From: Roseiflexus sp.
GTDB taxonomy: Bacteria; Chloroflexota; Chloroflexia; Chloroflexales; Roseiflexaceae
Reading direction: 5' to 3'
DNA length: 64,000 nucleotides
NCBI GenBank assembly: GCA_025062325.1
Contig: JANXAL010000045.1
Location: 1 to 64,000, forward strand
Shown: positions 16,627 through 25,590 of the stretch, piece after piece
How the letters are laid out: each line of letters opens with the position of its first letter
Numbering within the stretch: the stretch's first letter is position 1
Program-made: the position numbers and the translations under genes
Notes under the pieces: generated by a model
The model's database searches: none
The model's input: only the letters and a program-made list of their open reading frames with translations
What the model was told of the DNA's origin: nothing

Positions 16627-18051
16627 ATGGCGACTCGAACCCACCGATTGGCAGGTCTGGCGCAGCGGGTCGGGGCCTGGGTGAGCGATCATCAGGCAAT
16701 CGGCTGGTGGATAAGCGTGCTGCGCCTGGGTCTCTTCCAACTCGGCATGGGAATCGCGCTGGCGCCGATCACCGGCACGCTCAACCGCGTGTTGATTGGT
16801 GATTTGTACGTCCCCGCCGCTATCGTCGCGTCATTAATGGCCATTCACTACTTCGTATCGCCGGTACGCGCGATCTTTGGCTACCAGTCGGACGTACATC
16901 GCGCAAAAGGGCGTTGGCGTATGCCCTATATCGTGCTGGGCGCAGTGCTGACCTATGGCGGGCTGGCAACGGCGCCGTTTTCGTTGATCCTGCTAGGCCC
17001 CGGCAGTTCGTTGCCATTCACCGTAGCGCTTGCCGTTTGTACGGCTATCTTCCTGGCATACGGCATTGGCGTCAACATTGTTGAAACAGCATACCTCGCT
17101 CTGGTCAGCGACATTACGCCGCCACGCGAACGGGGCAAGGTGCTGGCAGTGTTGTGGATGATGCTGGTCATTGGAACGATTGTCAGTTCGATTATCATCG
17201 GCGCCATTCTCGAAAACTATTCGCCCGTGCTGTTGATCCAGGTGATGCAGAGCTCAGCGGTGATCTTTGCCGTCCTGGCAGCGATTTCGGTTTTGGGTCG
17301 TGAGCGGCTCCGTCCTGATGGGACTCTCATCAGCCACACCGAGGACATCCGAATCCGGCTGACACTGATTGAGCAGTTGCGCGCAGTCTGGCAGCAACCC
17401 GGATTGCGAGCGCTCTTCGTGGTGCTGTTTGGAGGAACGCTGGCGCTTGCCACGCACGATATTTTGCTCGAACCGTATGGCGGTCAGGTGCTTGGCATGA
17501 GCGTTGCAGCGACAACGCGACTGACGGCGCTGTGGGGTGTGGCGATGATTACTGGCATTGCTATAGCGGGTGTCGCCCTGTGGCGCGGTCGGTCGCCGAT
17601 CAGCGTTATCATCAGCGGATGCGCTGCTGGCGCGTTAGGGTTCCTGGTGGTCATCGCCGCAGGCGCCAGCCTCGATGTCACGGTGTTCCGCAGTGGCGTC
17701 TTCTTTATCGGCATCGGTCGCGGATTGTTCATTGTCGCTTCGATAGCGTTGATTATGGCGCTTGCTGATCGTGCACACGCCGGGTTGTTCATTGGTCTGT
17801 GGGGTGTGACACAGGCGCTGGCGCAGGGGTTCGGCACAGTCGGCGGCGGCCTAGCGCGCGATATTGTTCAACTGCAAACTGGCAGCATCCTGCTGGGATA
17901 TACGGCGGTCTATGCGACAGCGTTCGTCATTCTGCTGATCACGCTTGGCTTGATCGCGGCGTTGCGGTTGGGCCGCCAGTTGCGCGAGGGAGCGGTACGC
18001 TCGCCGTGGTCAGGGCTGCAGGATTTGCCGGGTGATCAGATCCTGTTCTGA
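16627..18051 (+). CDS. pucC: PucC/LhaA family (bacteriochlorophyll delivery) membrane protein
   Basis: 474 residues with about twelve hydrophobic helices, of the BCD branch of the major facilitator superfamily. The segment LRLGLFQLGMGIALAPITGTLNRVLI and then HYFVSPVRAIFGYQSDVHR are characteristic (each shown in part), as is IGRGLFIVASIALIMALAD near the end. PucC and LhaA assist assembly of light-harvesting complexes, probably by handling bacteriochlorophyll in the membrane. The organism should therefore be phototrophic. It has its own strong promoter and is followed, after a repeat spacer, by puhE. Confidence 0.88.
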   Translation: MATRTHRLAGLAQRVGAWVSDHQAIGWWISVLRLGLFQLGMGIALAPITGTLNRVLIGDLYVPAAIVASLMAIHYFVSPVRAIFGYQSDVHRAKGRWRMPYIVLGAVLTYGGLATAPFSLILLGPGSSLPFTVALAVCTAIFLAYGIGVNIVETAYLALVSDITPPRERGKVLAVLWMMLVIGTIVSSIIIGAILENYSPVLLIQVMQSSAVIFAVLAAISVLGRERLRPDGTLISHTEDIRIRLTLIEQLRAVWQQPGLRALFVVLFGGTLALATHDILLEPYGGQVLGMSVAATTRLTALWGVAMITGIAIAGVALWRGRSPISVIISGCAAGALGFLVVIAAGASLDVTVFRSGVFFIGIGRGLFIVASIALIMALADRAHAGLFIGLWGVTQALAQGFGTVGGGLARDIVQLQTGSILLGYTAVYATAFVILLITLGLIAALRLGRQLREGAVRSPWSGLQDLPGDQILF

Positions 18052-18210
18052 AAGGCGCGAGGCAAGAGGCGAGAGGTGAGAGGGGTTTGGGGACGGAAAT
18101 GTTGCACCTTGGTCGAATGTTGACCGTCGTCTAACCCCTAATCCTTAATCCCTAACCCTTCTCCCGGTTCTCGGCTCTCAGTTCCTGGTTCTCAGTTCTC
18201 GGTTCTTCAC
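18052..18210. repeat. Short-word repeats between pucC and puhE
   Basis: Three repeat types in tandem: GAGGCGA-like heptads (18052-18082), 'taacccctaatccttaatccctaaccc' words (18132-18160), and GGTTCTCAGTTC-like words (18165-18206). No ribosome site remains directly before puhE, whose ATG abuts the repeats. Confidence 0.6.
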
Positions 18211-18990
18211 ATGCCCGATCTCCCTCCGATACTGCTGCGTTACATCGCACCGCTGGTCTATGCACTGGCGCTCTGGTGGGCGTCGACTGCTGCCATCATT
18301 CTGCTCTACCGCTTGCCGCAGCGCACGTATCGCCTGAGTTTTGTCGCCATCACCCTGGCGGCGCTGGCATCGCTCTACGGCGTTTGGCTAGGGCGCGGTG
18401 ATGCCAGCATGTGGGGAGCGTATCTGGGATTCACCTGCGGGACGCTGGTGTGGGGATGGCAACTCGCCGGATTCTATATGGGATTCGTGACCGGGCCGCG
18501 CCAGGAACCGTTTGTCTGGCATCCGAGCAACGTCGTGCGTTTTGGGCAGGCGATTCACGCGAGCCTGCACCACGAACTCGCAGCGCTAGGGGGTGCTGGA
18601 GTCCTGGCGGCGCTCAGTTGGAATGCGCCGAACATGCTGGGGTTATGGACGTATCTGCTGCTCTGGCTGATGCATCTGGCAGCAAAGATCAACATTTTTC
18701 TGGGAGCGCGCAATTTTCACGCTGGCTTGCTACCGGATCATCTTCGTTATCTGGGAGTGTTTTTGCGCTATCGCCCGATGAATGCGTTCTTTCCCCTCTC
18801 CGTCACCGGTGCTGTCGTGATTGCAACGTTATTCTGGCGTTGGGCGCTGCATCCGAACGCATCCGATTTTGAGGCTGTCGCGGGTGCGCTGCTCGGTTTT
18901 CTCACGCTCCTTGGTCTGCTTGAAATCTGGCTGCTTATGACCCCGCCCGTTGGCAAGGCATGGGGAGAATGTCGAGTGGATGGCGGGTAG
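18211..18990 (+). CDS. puhE: PuhE family photosynthetic complex assembly protein
   Basis: 259 residues with about seven membrane helices. PuhE (DUF3623) features seen are GYLGFTCGTLVWGWQLAGFY-type sequence near residue 70, HPSNVVRFGQAIHASLHHEL and LHLAAKINIFLGARNFHAGL-like sequence in the centre. In purple bacteria puhE, next to puhA, influences reaction-centre and light-harvesting assembly; Chloroflexota of this type lack the H subunit, so here it may act with PucC. The preceding gene pucC is on the same strand. Likely membrane-bound. Confidence 0.87.
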   Translation: MPDLPPILLRYIAPLVYALALWWASTAAIILLYRLPQRTYRLSFVAITLAALASLYGVWLGRGDASMWGAYLGFTCGTLVWGWQLAGFYMGFVTGPRQEPFVWHPSNVVRFGQAIHASLHHELAALGGAGVLAALSWNAPNMLGLWTYLLLWLMHLAAKINIFLGARNFHAGLLPDHLRYLGVFLRYRPMNAFFPLSVTGAVVIATLFWRWALHPNASDFEAVAGALLGFLTLLGLLEIWLLMTPPVGKAWGECRVDGG

Positions 18991-18998
18991 ACGACCAA

Positions 18999-19988
18999 TC
19001 ACCAGTAATGAACGAGCGGCACATCAGTCATGCTCAGCAATCCAGGTCTTGCCTGACGGATGCTGGGAATCGCGTTGACCACCAGGGCAGCGGTTGCAAT
19101 GTCGCCATGAATGCCGCCAGCGATGGTCATCCGCAGCGGCGGCTCACCATCAATCGCAACAGTGTCTTGCGGATCCGGCGCGCCGACGTACATCTGCAGC
19201 TCAAGCGTAATGACTTCGCGCTCGCCAATGTAGCCGCGCACGATCTGATGCACGCCAGCCACCTGCCCGGCTTCCACCGACACGTGCTCTGTGGTGATGG
19301 CGCGTTCAGCAATCACCGGCATGATCGTATCATCCCCGGCATCAAGTCGCCATCCCAGCGCAGCAGCAATCATATGCATCGACTCGGGCAATCCGACGTG
19401 ACGCACTGTCCCCTCGCGCACCCGCTGTGCAAATTCGTCCGTCGTCAACCCGGCGCCGATCTTTCGCTGCAACGGTTCCCGACGCTGTGCCGCATCCACA
19501 ATGCGCAGCACGCGAACGGCGCGCACTTCAGCACACGCCGCCGTCAACATGATTGGCAGCGCATCCATTGCGTACCCGGGGTTTACCCCTGCACCGAGCA
19601 GCGTCACACCAGCCGCACGTGCAGCAGCATCGAGGTCCGCCGCCAGTTGCGGGTGCGCGCTCCAGGGATAGGCAAGTTCTTCACACGTCGAAATCACATC
19701 CGCTCCGGCAGCGATACATTCCTGGAGTTGCGACGTTACAGCGGCAAGCGACGATTGCGTGGCATGCAGCACAATATCAGGACGCACGCGCTGCAGAGTT
19801 TCGACTGCGTCAGCGCTGACCACAATGCCCATCGCCTCGCGCCCCAACAGCTCGCCAAGATCGCGCCCGGCCTTCTGCGGATCAATGTCAATCGCGCCGA
19901 TCACCCGAACACCAGATCGTGCGCACGCGAGACGAGCAATACCTATGCCAATCGGTCCAAGTCCGTAACAAACGACGCGTATTGCCAT
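18999..19988 (-). CDS. Dihydrodipicolinate-reductase-like (2,4-diaminopentanoate dehydrogenase type) oxidoreductase
   Basis: 329 residues. The Rossmann start is IRVVCYGLGPIGIGIARLA followed by GAIDIDPQKAGRDLGELLG, and VISTCEELAYPW plus LLGAGVNPGYAMDALP match the DapB-like subgroup typified by 2,4-diaminopentanoate dehydrogenase of ornithine fermentation. The acidic residue after the second strand suggests a preference for NAD. Other genes of that pathway are not present, so the substrate may be another amino or hydroxy acid. It is divergent from the receiver/RodZ-like gene. A ribosome site GGAAGGA precedes the ATG. Confidence 0.72.
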   Translation of the reverse strand: MAIRVVCYGLGPIGIGIARLACARSGVRVIGAIDIDPQKAGRDLGELLGREAMGIVVSADAVETLQRVRPDIVLHATQSSLAAVTSQLQECIAAGADVISTCEELAYPWSAHPQLAADLDAAARAAGVTLLGAGVNPGYAMDALPIMLTAACAEVRAVRVLRIVDAAQRREPLQRKIGAGLTTDEFAQRVREGTVRHVGLPESMHMIAAALGWRLDAGDDTIMPVIAERAITTEHVSVEAGQVAGVHQIVRGYIGEREVITLELQMYVGAPDPQDTVAIDGEPPLRMTIAGGIHGDIATAALVVNAIPSIRQARPGLLSMTDVPLVHYW

Positions 19989-20022
19989 ACGCTTTGTCCT
20001 TCCGGGCGGATATACGTCATGC

Positions 20023-20028
20023 TATAAT
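20023..20028 (+). promoter_or_regulatory. -10 box for receiver/RodZ-like gene
   Basis: TATAAT 31 bases before the ATG at 20060, within GCTATAATAGC, an 11-base near-palindrome that on the other strand reads TATTAT and could also serve the divergent gene. Confidence 0.45.
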
Positions 20029-20059
20029 AGCGCGCTGCTAGCAGAAATGTCAATTTCTT

Positions 20060-21433
20060 ATGAAAATTCCGACCATTCTGATTATTGATGACGATGTTGT
20101 GCTGCTGGCGCGGTTGGCGACAATCCTGAAAGAAGCGGGCTATGAGACCGCCCAGGCGACCAGCATACGGCAGGCAGAACAGGCGCTCGGCAACGCGCCG
20201 ATCGATCTGGCGCTGATCGAGCCTGCCATTGACCACCGCGCCGGATGGGAGTTCCTTCCTCGCTTGGCGCAACGTGTGCCAACCATCGTGATAAGCGGCG
20301 AAGGCCTCGAAGAAGACGTTGTCCGCGGATTTGACGCTGGCGCTATTGATTATCTCACAAAGCCGTTTCGTACCGGCGAATTGCTGGCGCGTTTACGTAC
20401 ACACCTGCGGTTGCGATCCGGCAGCGCGGTTGCCGCGCCCCGCGTTTCGCCCGCTACCGATCAACCTGCCCCTGTGTCATCCCCAGCCCAGCCTCCTGTA
20501 GCCGCCAAAGTGATCGATCTTGGCGACGATGACGCGCTGCTCGACGAAGCTTCGGAATATGCGGCAGACATGCCGGAATCCTCTGCCCGATCACCAGCGT
20601 CGGCATTATCTGCCAAGCGCCTGCGCCACGAGCGTTCCCCCGCAGAAGAGGAAGAGTCAGTGTTCATTTCTCATACTGAAGAGCGCGGGCTGATTGTCGA
20701 CCAAGCGCGAGCGGATGTTGACGAGCTGCGGGTTGACGAACTGGAGCGATTACCGCTCGGCGTTCGCCTTCGCGCTGCCCGTCAGCGCCGACGCATTACC
20801 CTGGTACAGGCGGAACTCGACACTAGAATCCGCATGTCGTACATTCAGGCGATGGAGGAAGAAAAATTCTCCCTGCTTCCGCACGGGCCGATGACCGAGA
20901 CGATGGTCAAGACATACGCCGCCTACCTGGGGTTAAGTGTCACGAATGCGCTTGAAGAGTATCGCAAACGCCACTACACCGCGCCAGTCGAACCAGTGGT
21001 CGCGCTAGGCGGATCGTCGCTCCCGCGATCTGCGCCGCCGTGGTGGGTGTGGGTCGCGGTGGTGATACTGGCGCTGGTCGTCGGGATCGGCGGCATCTTG
21101 GCGCTCGACCCGGCAGGCGTGGCCGCCCTTGGTCAGCGTGCACGCATGCTATTTTCACCGCCAACGGCGACGCCTACTCCAACACCAACGCTCGCACCGA
21201 CGGCGACTCCTACCTTGACTGCAACGCCAAGCCCTGTGCCAACAGCAACAGTCACGCCAAGCCCGACGTCGGAACCGACCGCGACAATAGAGCCGACATC
21301 GACGCCAACGTCCACAGCGCGTCCGCGACCAACGCCGCGTCCGCAACCGACGCCTGTCCCGCCGACGCCTGTCCCGCCGACGCCTGTCCCGCCGACGCCT
21401 GAACCTCAGCCCGAACCAACAGCTCAGCCGTAA
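20060..21433 (+). CDS. Degenerate receiver domain fused to RodZ-like HTH, membrane helix and Pro/Thr tail
   Basis: 457 residues. Residues 1-125 form a response-regulator receiver with the acid pocket Asp10-Asp12 and Lys in YLTKPF, but the phosphoacceptor position is Glu54 (DLALIEP) in place of Asp. After an Ala/Pro/acidic linker comes a RodZ-type helix-turn-helix (about 230-310; [20 protein letters not shown], then [13 protein letters not shown]). A single membrane helix ([20 protein letters not shown], ~330) is followed outside by Thr/Pro repeats and three VPPTP units. RodZ links the MreB cytoskeleton to the cell wall; fusion with a receiver that may be locked in an active-like state is unusual. 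Confidence 0.85.
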   Translation: MKIPTILIIDDDVVLLARLATILKEAGYETAQATSIRQAEQALGNAPIDLALIEPAIDHRAGWEFLPRLAQRVPTIVISGEGLEEDVVRGFDAGAIDYLTKPFRTGELLARLRTHLRLRSGSAVAAPRVSPATDQPAPVSSPAQPPVAAKVIDLGDDDALLDEASEYAADMPESSARSPASALSAKRLRHERSPAEEEESVFISHTEERGLIVDQARADVDELRVDELERLPLGVRLRAARQRRRITLVQAELDTRIRMSYIQAMEEEKFSLLPHGPMTETMVKTYAAYLGLSVTNALEEYRKRHYTAPVEPVVALGGSSLPRSAPPWWVWVAVVILALVVGIGGILALDPAGVAALGQRARMLFSPPTATPTPTPTLAPTATPTLTATPSPVPTATVTPSPTSEPTATIEPTSTPTSTARPRPTPRPQPTPVPPTPVPPTPVPPTPEPQPEPTAQP

Positions 21434-21596
21434 TGGCTTCTCCGCATGCCTTGGCAAGGGTGACGCAAAAGCGCAAAAATGCAAAGTGGATAGGGACGGC
21501 AGTCCGGCAAGCGTTCGGGTGCTGCGCCTGAACGTTCGCCGTGCTATGCGCAACGGACAGTTCCCGCGAACGTCATCGCCAACCGGATGCAACGTC

Positions 21597-21605
21597 TGGT
21601 ACAAT
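21597..21605 (+). promoter_or_regulatory. Extended -10 promoter for mnmE
   Basis: TGGTACAAT fits TGnTAnAAT and ends 15 bases before the ATG at 21621, so the leader is very short. Confidence 0.5.
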
Positions 21606-21620
21606 AAATAATTGTCGCCT

Positions 21621-23015
21621 ATGATGTACGACGATACGATCGCAGCCATTGCCACGCCTCCCGGCGAAGGCGGAATAGGCATCGTGCGCATCAGCGGGAA
21701 AGATGCGCTCCACATCCTGGAGCGCATCTTTGTGCCAGCGCGCCCTGGTCCCTGGAAGCCCTACCGGATGCGGTATGGGCATGTGGTTGATCGCCAGGGC
21801 GCCAGAGTAGACGAGGCGCTTGCCGTCTTTATGCGCGGTCCGCGCAGTTTTACCGCTGAAGATACCGCCGAAATCTCGGTACACGGCGGTCCGCTCGTGG
21901 TTGAGCAGGTGCTGCAGCAGGCACTGGCAGCCGGGGCGCGAGCCGCCAATCCCGGCGAGTTTACGATGCGCGCCTTTTTGAATGGACGAATCGATCTCAC
22001 CCAGGCGGAAGCGACGCTCGATATCATCACTGCGCGAACAACCACGGCGCTGGCGCTGGCGGAGGCGCAACTGGAGGGTTGGCTTTCGCGTGAACTGCGC
22101 CGCATCCGCGACCTGCTCATGGATCCGCTCGCATACTGCACAGCACTGGTTGACTTTCCCGAAGATGAGGTTGAGCCGCAGGACATCGAGACCCCTCTGA
22201 CGACGGCAGTCCAGGCGCTTGATGCGCTAGTCGCTACGGCGCAGCAAGGGATTATCTACCGCCAGGGGGCGCGCGCCACGCTAGTTGGTCGCCCGAATGC
22301 CGGAAAGTCGAGCCTGTTGAATGCGCTGCTGCGGATCGATCGGGCAATCGTGACGCCGATCCCTGGAACAACGCGCGATACACTGGAGGAAACCGCCAAT
22401 CTGGGAGGCGTGCCAGTAGTGCTGACAGATACTGCCGGAATTACGGAGAGCGCTGATCCGGTTGAGCGCCTTGGTGTAGAACGGAGCCGTCGAGCGATAG
22501 CGCTGGCGGACCTGCTGCTGCTAGTGGTTGATGGCACACTCCAGCCTGCCGACGATGACCGCGAGATGGCGATCTTGACCAGAGGCAAACGTACCATTCT
22601 GACTGTCAACAAGATCGACCTGATTGGCGGTGCTGATGCAGTGCAGGAATGTGTAACATCGATGCGATGTTTTTATGAGGATGCGCGTGGTGCGCCTTTC
22701 GATGCGATGGTAGCGGTTTCGGCGCTGACCGGGCAGGGGCTGGATGCGCTTGGCGCAACGATCGCACGCCTGTTGCTTGGCGAGTCGTCTCCTGCCGATG
22801 GACGCCTGGTGACGAACGCACGGCATCGCGATGCACTTGCGCGCGCTGCGGATCACGCCCGTGACGCGCTTGACGGTTTCCGACGCGGCGTATCACCCGA
22901 TCTGCTGGCGGTTGACCTGACTGCCGCGATCAATGCCATCGGTGAAGTGACCGGCGAGACGGTCGGCGACGATCTGCTGCACGCCATCTTCAGCCGCTTC
23001 TGCATCGGAAAGTGA
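21621..23015 (+). CDS. mnmE: tRNA uridine-5 modification GTPase MnmE
   Basis: About 464 residues. The N-terminal folate-binding domain contains DTIAAIATPPGEGGIGIVRI and PGEFTMRAFLNGRIDLTQAE; the G domain has GRPNAGKSSLLNALL, DTAGI and NKIDLI; the C-terminus ends FCIGK, with the conserved Cys. It partners MnmG in U34 modification of tRNA. An in-frame TTG at 21612 exists, but ATG at 21621 or 21624 begins directly at the conserved region. It is 8 bases from the DUF58 gene, so cotranscription is likely. Confidence 0.95.
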   Translation: MMYDDTIAAIATPPGEGGIGIVRISGKDALHILERIFVPARPGPWKPYRMRYGHVVDRQGARVDEALAVFMRGPRSFTAEDTAEISVHGGPLVVEQVLQQALAAGARAANPGEFTMRAFLNGRIDLTQAEATLDIITARTTTALALAEAQLEGWLSRELRRIRDLLMDPLAYCTALVDFPEDEVEPQDIETPLTTAVQALDALVATAQQGIIYRQGARATLVGRPNAGKSSLLNALLRIDRAIVTPIPGTTRDTLEETANLGGVPVVLTDTAGITESADPVERLGVERSRRAIALADLLLLVVDGTLQPADDDREMAILTRGKRTILTVNKIDLIGGADAVQECVTSMRCFYEDARGAPFDAMVAVSALTGQGLDALGATIARLLLGESSPADGRLVTNARHRDALARAADHARDALDGFRRGVSPDLLAVDLTAAINAIGEVTGETVGDDLLHAIFSRFCIGK

Positions 23016-23022
23016 CAGCGTC

Positions 23023-24306
23023 ATGCACTACGTGCGCCCTCTCAGCCTCGTTGCTATCGCGCTACTGCTCTTTGTGGCAGCGCAGGGCACGGGCATCGAG
23101 CTGTTTTTCCACCTGAGCTACCTTCTGGTCAGCATCGTGCTAGTGGCATACCTGTGGGTATGGCTCAACCTGCGCGGTCTGAGCGTGCGGCGCGAAGTCT
23201 TCACACGTCGTGCGCAGGTCGGGGACGTGATGCGCGAGCGTATTACTCTGATCAACCACTGGTTTCTGCCCAAACTTTGGATCGAAGTGATCGACCGCTC
23301 AAATCTGCCGGATCACAGCGTCGGTTTCGTAACGTATTTGCCAGGCTACGAGCAGCGGCGCCAGGTCATCCGCACCCCCTGCACCATGCGCGGGAAGTTT
23401 CGGCTGGGTCCGGTAACGCTGGCAAGCAGCGATCTCCTTGGTCTGTTCCGTCTCCAGCGCAATATTGCGGGTGATGATGAGATCCTAGTCTATCCGCGCA
23501 CCTCGCCCCTGCCTAGCTTTGCGCTCCCTGGCGCTGAGTTGCCCGGCGGTCAGGATCTCAGACGACGCACACACCACACTACCCCGAATGTTGCTGCCAT
23601 TCGTGACTATCAACCGGGCGACAGCTTCAACCGCATCCATTGGCGGAGCACAGCGCGCCTCGGCAGATTGATTGTGAAAGAATTTGAACTCGACCCGACC
23701 GCCGAGGTCTATGTCATGATCGATATGCACGAATATGTGCAACTGGCATGGTGGCCAAGGGACGGAAGGTTGACCATGCGAAGTCAACGGACTGCCGAGT
23801 CCTCCGAGGAATATGCCGTGCATGCAGCAGCGTCGATTGCGCGGCACGCGCTCGAACAGAACCGCGCGGTGGGATTGATCGCCTGGGGACAGCGCCGCGA
23901 AGTCATTCCACCTGAGCGCGAGGCGCGGCAGTTGTACAAAATCCTGGAGGCGCTGGCGGAACTGCGTGCGTATGGGTCCGCGTCATTGGCGGAAGTGTTG
24001 AGCGCTGAAAACGCACGATTCGGGCGCAATTGCACGCTGGTGATCATCACTCCGTCGCCGGACGAGCGGTGGGTCACAGGAGTGCAGCACCTGCTCTACC
24101 GGGGCGTGCGCGTCGTCGCCATCTTGATCGATGCGCAATCGTTCGGCGGCGAGCGCAGCAATGAGCCGATCCGCACGCGTCTGGCGGAACTGTGCGTGCC
24201 AACTTACACATGGAGACGCGGGCAGTCGCTGGAAGCGGCGCTCGCCCAACCTGCGCTGGCTAGTGTGCAGCACACAGGCATAGCGACAAATGTTGCATTG
24301 TCGTAA
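23023..24306 (+). CDS. DUF58 domain protein with N-terminal membrane helices
   Basis: 427 residues. Two hydrophobic helices (about 5-50) precede a beta-rich segment and then the DUF58 core, with RDYQPGDSFNRIHWRSTARL and LIVKEFELDPTAEVYVMID. DUF58 proteins have a von Willebrand-like fold and usually lie next to MoxR ATPase and transglutaminase genes, which are not present here. The role is unknown, perhaps in envelope or cofactor assembly. The gene follows mnmE by 8 bases. Confidence 0.85.
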   Translation: MHYVRPLSLVAIALLLFVAAQGTGIELFFHLSYLLVSIVLVAYLWVWLNLRGLSVRREVFTRRAQVGDVMRERITLINHWFLPKLWIEVIDRSNLPDHSVGFVTYLPGYEQRRQVIRTPCTMRGKFRLGPVTLASSDLLGLFRLQRNIAGDDEILVYPRTSPLPSFALPGAELPGGQDLRRRTHHTTPNVAAIRDYQPGDSFNRIHWRSTARLGRLIVKEFELDPTAEVYVMIDMHEYVQLAWWPRDGRLTMRSQRTAESSEEYAVHAAASIARHALEQNRAVGLIAWGQRREVIPPEREARQLYKILEALAELRAYGSASLAEVLSAENARFGRNCTLVIITPSPDERWVTGVQHLLYRGVRVVAILIDAQSFGGERSNEPIRTRLAELCVPTYTWRRGQSLEAALAQPALASVQHTGIATNVALS

Positions 24307-24374
24307 AAATCGTCAACGTCACGACATCCACTCAACGAATCAGTTCGTACCACACGGTACACGGGATAAGAGAT

Positions 24375-25430
24375 ATGCATTTCCGGAGTGCCGTGATGAA
24401 CCGGGTCCGAACCTGTGATCTCCGCCTGACTATCGCTGATCGAGATTCTGAGTCTGAAGGCGACGCCTTCTGGCAGACCGACATCACCGATGTCGCTGAG
24501 AGACGAGCATCTTCGAGCGAAACGCTTGATGACTCAACGCAGATGTACCTGCGAGAAATCGGGCAGGTTGGGCTGCTGAGCGCCGAAGAAGAGATTGCGC
24601 TAGCAAACGACATCAGTGCTGGGCGCGAAGCGCAAGAGCGGTTGAAGACGCAGCATTTTGACTCGGCGGCTGAGCGTCTGCTGCTCGAACAGCGTGTGAT
24701 GCAGGCGGAAGAGGCGCGCCGTCGCCTGATCCAGGCAAACCTGCGCCTGGTCGTCAGCGTTGCCAAGAAGTATATTGGCGGTCCACTCTCATTTATGGAC
24801 CTGGTTCAGGAGGGGAACATTGGTCTGATGCGTGCCGTCGAGAAGTTCGACGCTAGCAAGGGCAATCGTTTCTCGACCTACGCGACGTGGTGGATTCGCC
24901 AGGCGATCACACGCGCCATCGCTGAACAGAGCCGCCTCATCCGGCTGCCCGTGCACCTGAGTGATGTTATCGCACAGCTGCGGCGTGTCGCCCGGAGGCT
25001 CGAACAATCGCTAGAACGGGAGCCGACTATCGAAGAGATTGCCGCAGCGGTTGGCATGCCAGAGCGCAAAGTGAAGCTGCTGTTGCAGGCGTCGGCACAG
25101 CCAATCTCGCTGGAACAGCCAATCACGAGCGATGGCGAGGGGCAGATCGGCGAACTGCTGGCGGATGATAGCGCCGATGCGCCGATGGAGATTGCCACGC
25201 AGCGCATGCTCCAGCACGATCTGGCACAGGCGCTGATGGAACTGCCCGACCGCGAGCGAGCGGTGCTGCAATTGCGGTACGGTCTGACCGACGGCCGCCG
25301 CCGGACGCTTGAGGAGATCGGTTCGACGTTTGGCATCACCCGCGAGCGCACCCGGCAGATCGAAGCCGATGCGCTGCGTCTGCTGCGGCGCCCCGACGTC
25401 GGTGCGCGGTTGCAAGCGTATCTGGAGTGA
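24375..25430 (+). CDS. RNA polymerase sigma factor, sigma70 family (group 2 type)
   Basis: 351 residues. Region 1.2 is seen as DSTQMYLREIGQVGLLSAEE, region 2 as LRLVVSVAKKYIGG, LVQEGNIGLMRAVEKFD and TYATWWIRQAITRAI, region 3 as REPTIEEIAAAVGMPERKV, and region 4.2 as FGITRERTRQIEADAL. It lacks the long region 1.1 of a primary sigma and so fits an alternative (group 2) factor, though many Chloroflexota have several similar ones. The intact region 2.4 suggests recognition of ordinary TATAAT-type -10 elements. The Met at 24396 is an alternative start. Confidence 0.9.
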   Translation: MHFRSAVMNRVRTCDLRLTIADRDSESEGDAFWQTDITDVAERRASSSETLDDSTQMYLREIGQVGLLSAEEEIALANDISAGREAQERLKTQHFDSAAERLLLEQRVMQAEEARRRLIQANLRLVVSVAKKYIGGPLSFMDLVQEGNIGLMRAVEKFDASKGNRFSTYATWWIRQAITRAIAEQSRLIRLPVHLSDVIAQLRRVARRLEQSLEREPTIEEIAAAVGMPERKVKLLLQASAQPISLEQPITSDGEGQIGELLADDSADAPMEIATQRMLQHDLAQALMELPDRERAVLQLRYGLTDGRRRTLEEIGSTFGITRERTRQIEADALRLLRRPDVGARLQAYLE

Positions 25431-25487
25431 AAGAATATACCTGATTACCCTCTAACCAGCAACAGTGCTTCATCGGGGATTATGAGA

Positions 25488-25549
25488 CGATAGGTGGCAT
25501 TGATACAAAGGCTGCTATTTCTTGCCTCGTGTCGCACAGCCACCTATCG
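25488..25549. repeat. 11-bp perfect inverted repeat with 40-base spacer
   Basis: CGATAGGTGGC (25488-25498) is the exact reverse complement of GCCACCTATCG (25539-25549). It lies between the convergent sigma factor gene and the AT-richer membrane protein. It may be a long-looped terminator or the scar of a small element; the arms are not repeated elsewhere in the window that I could see. Confidence 0.5.
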
Positions 25550-25590
25550 CTTCCTTGATCGAATCTCAGTCATAGCGCCTGACTCATCCG

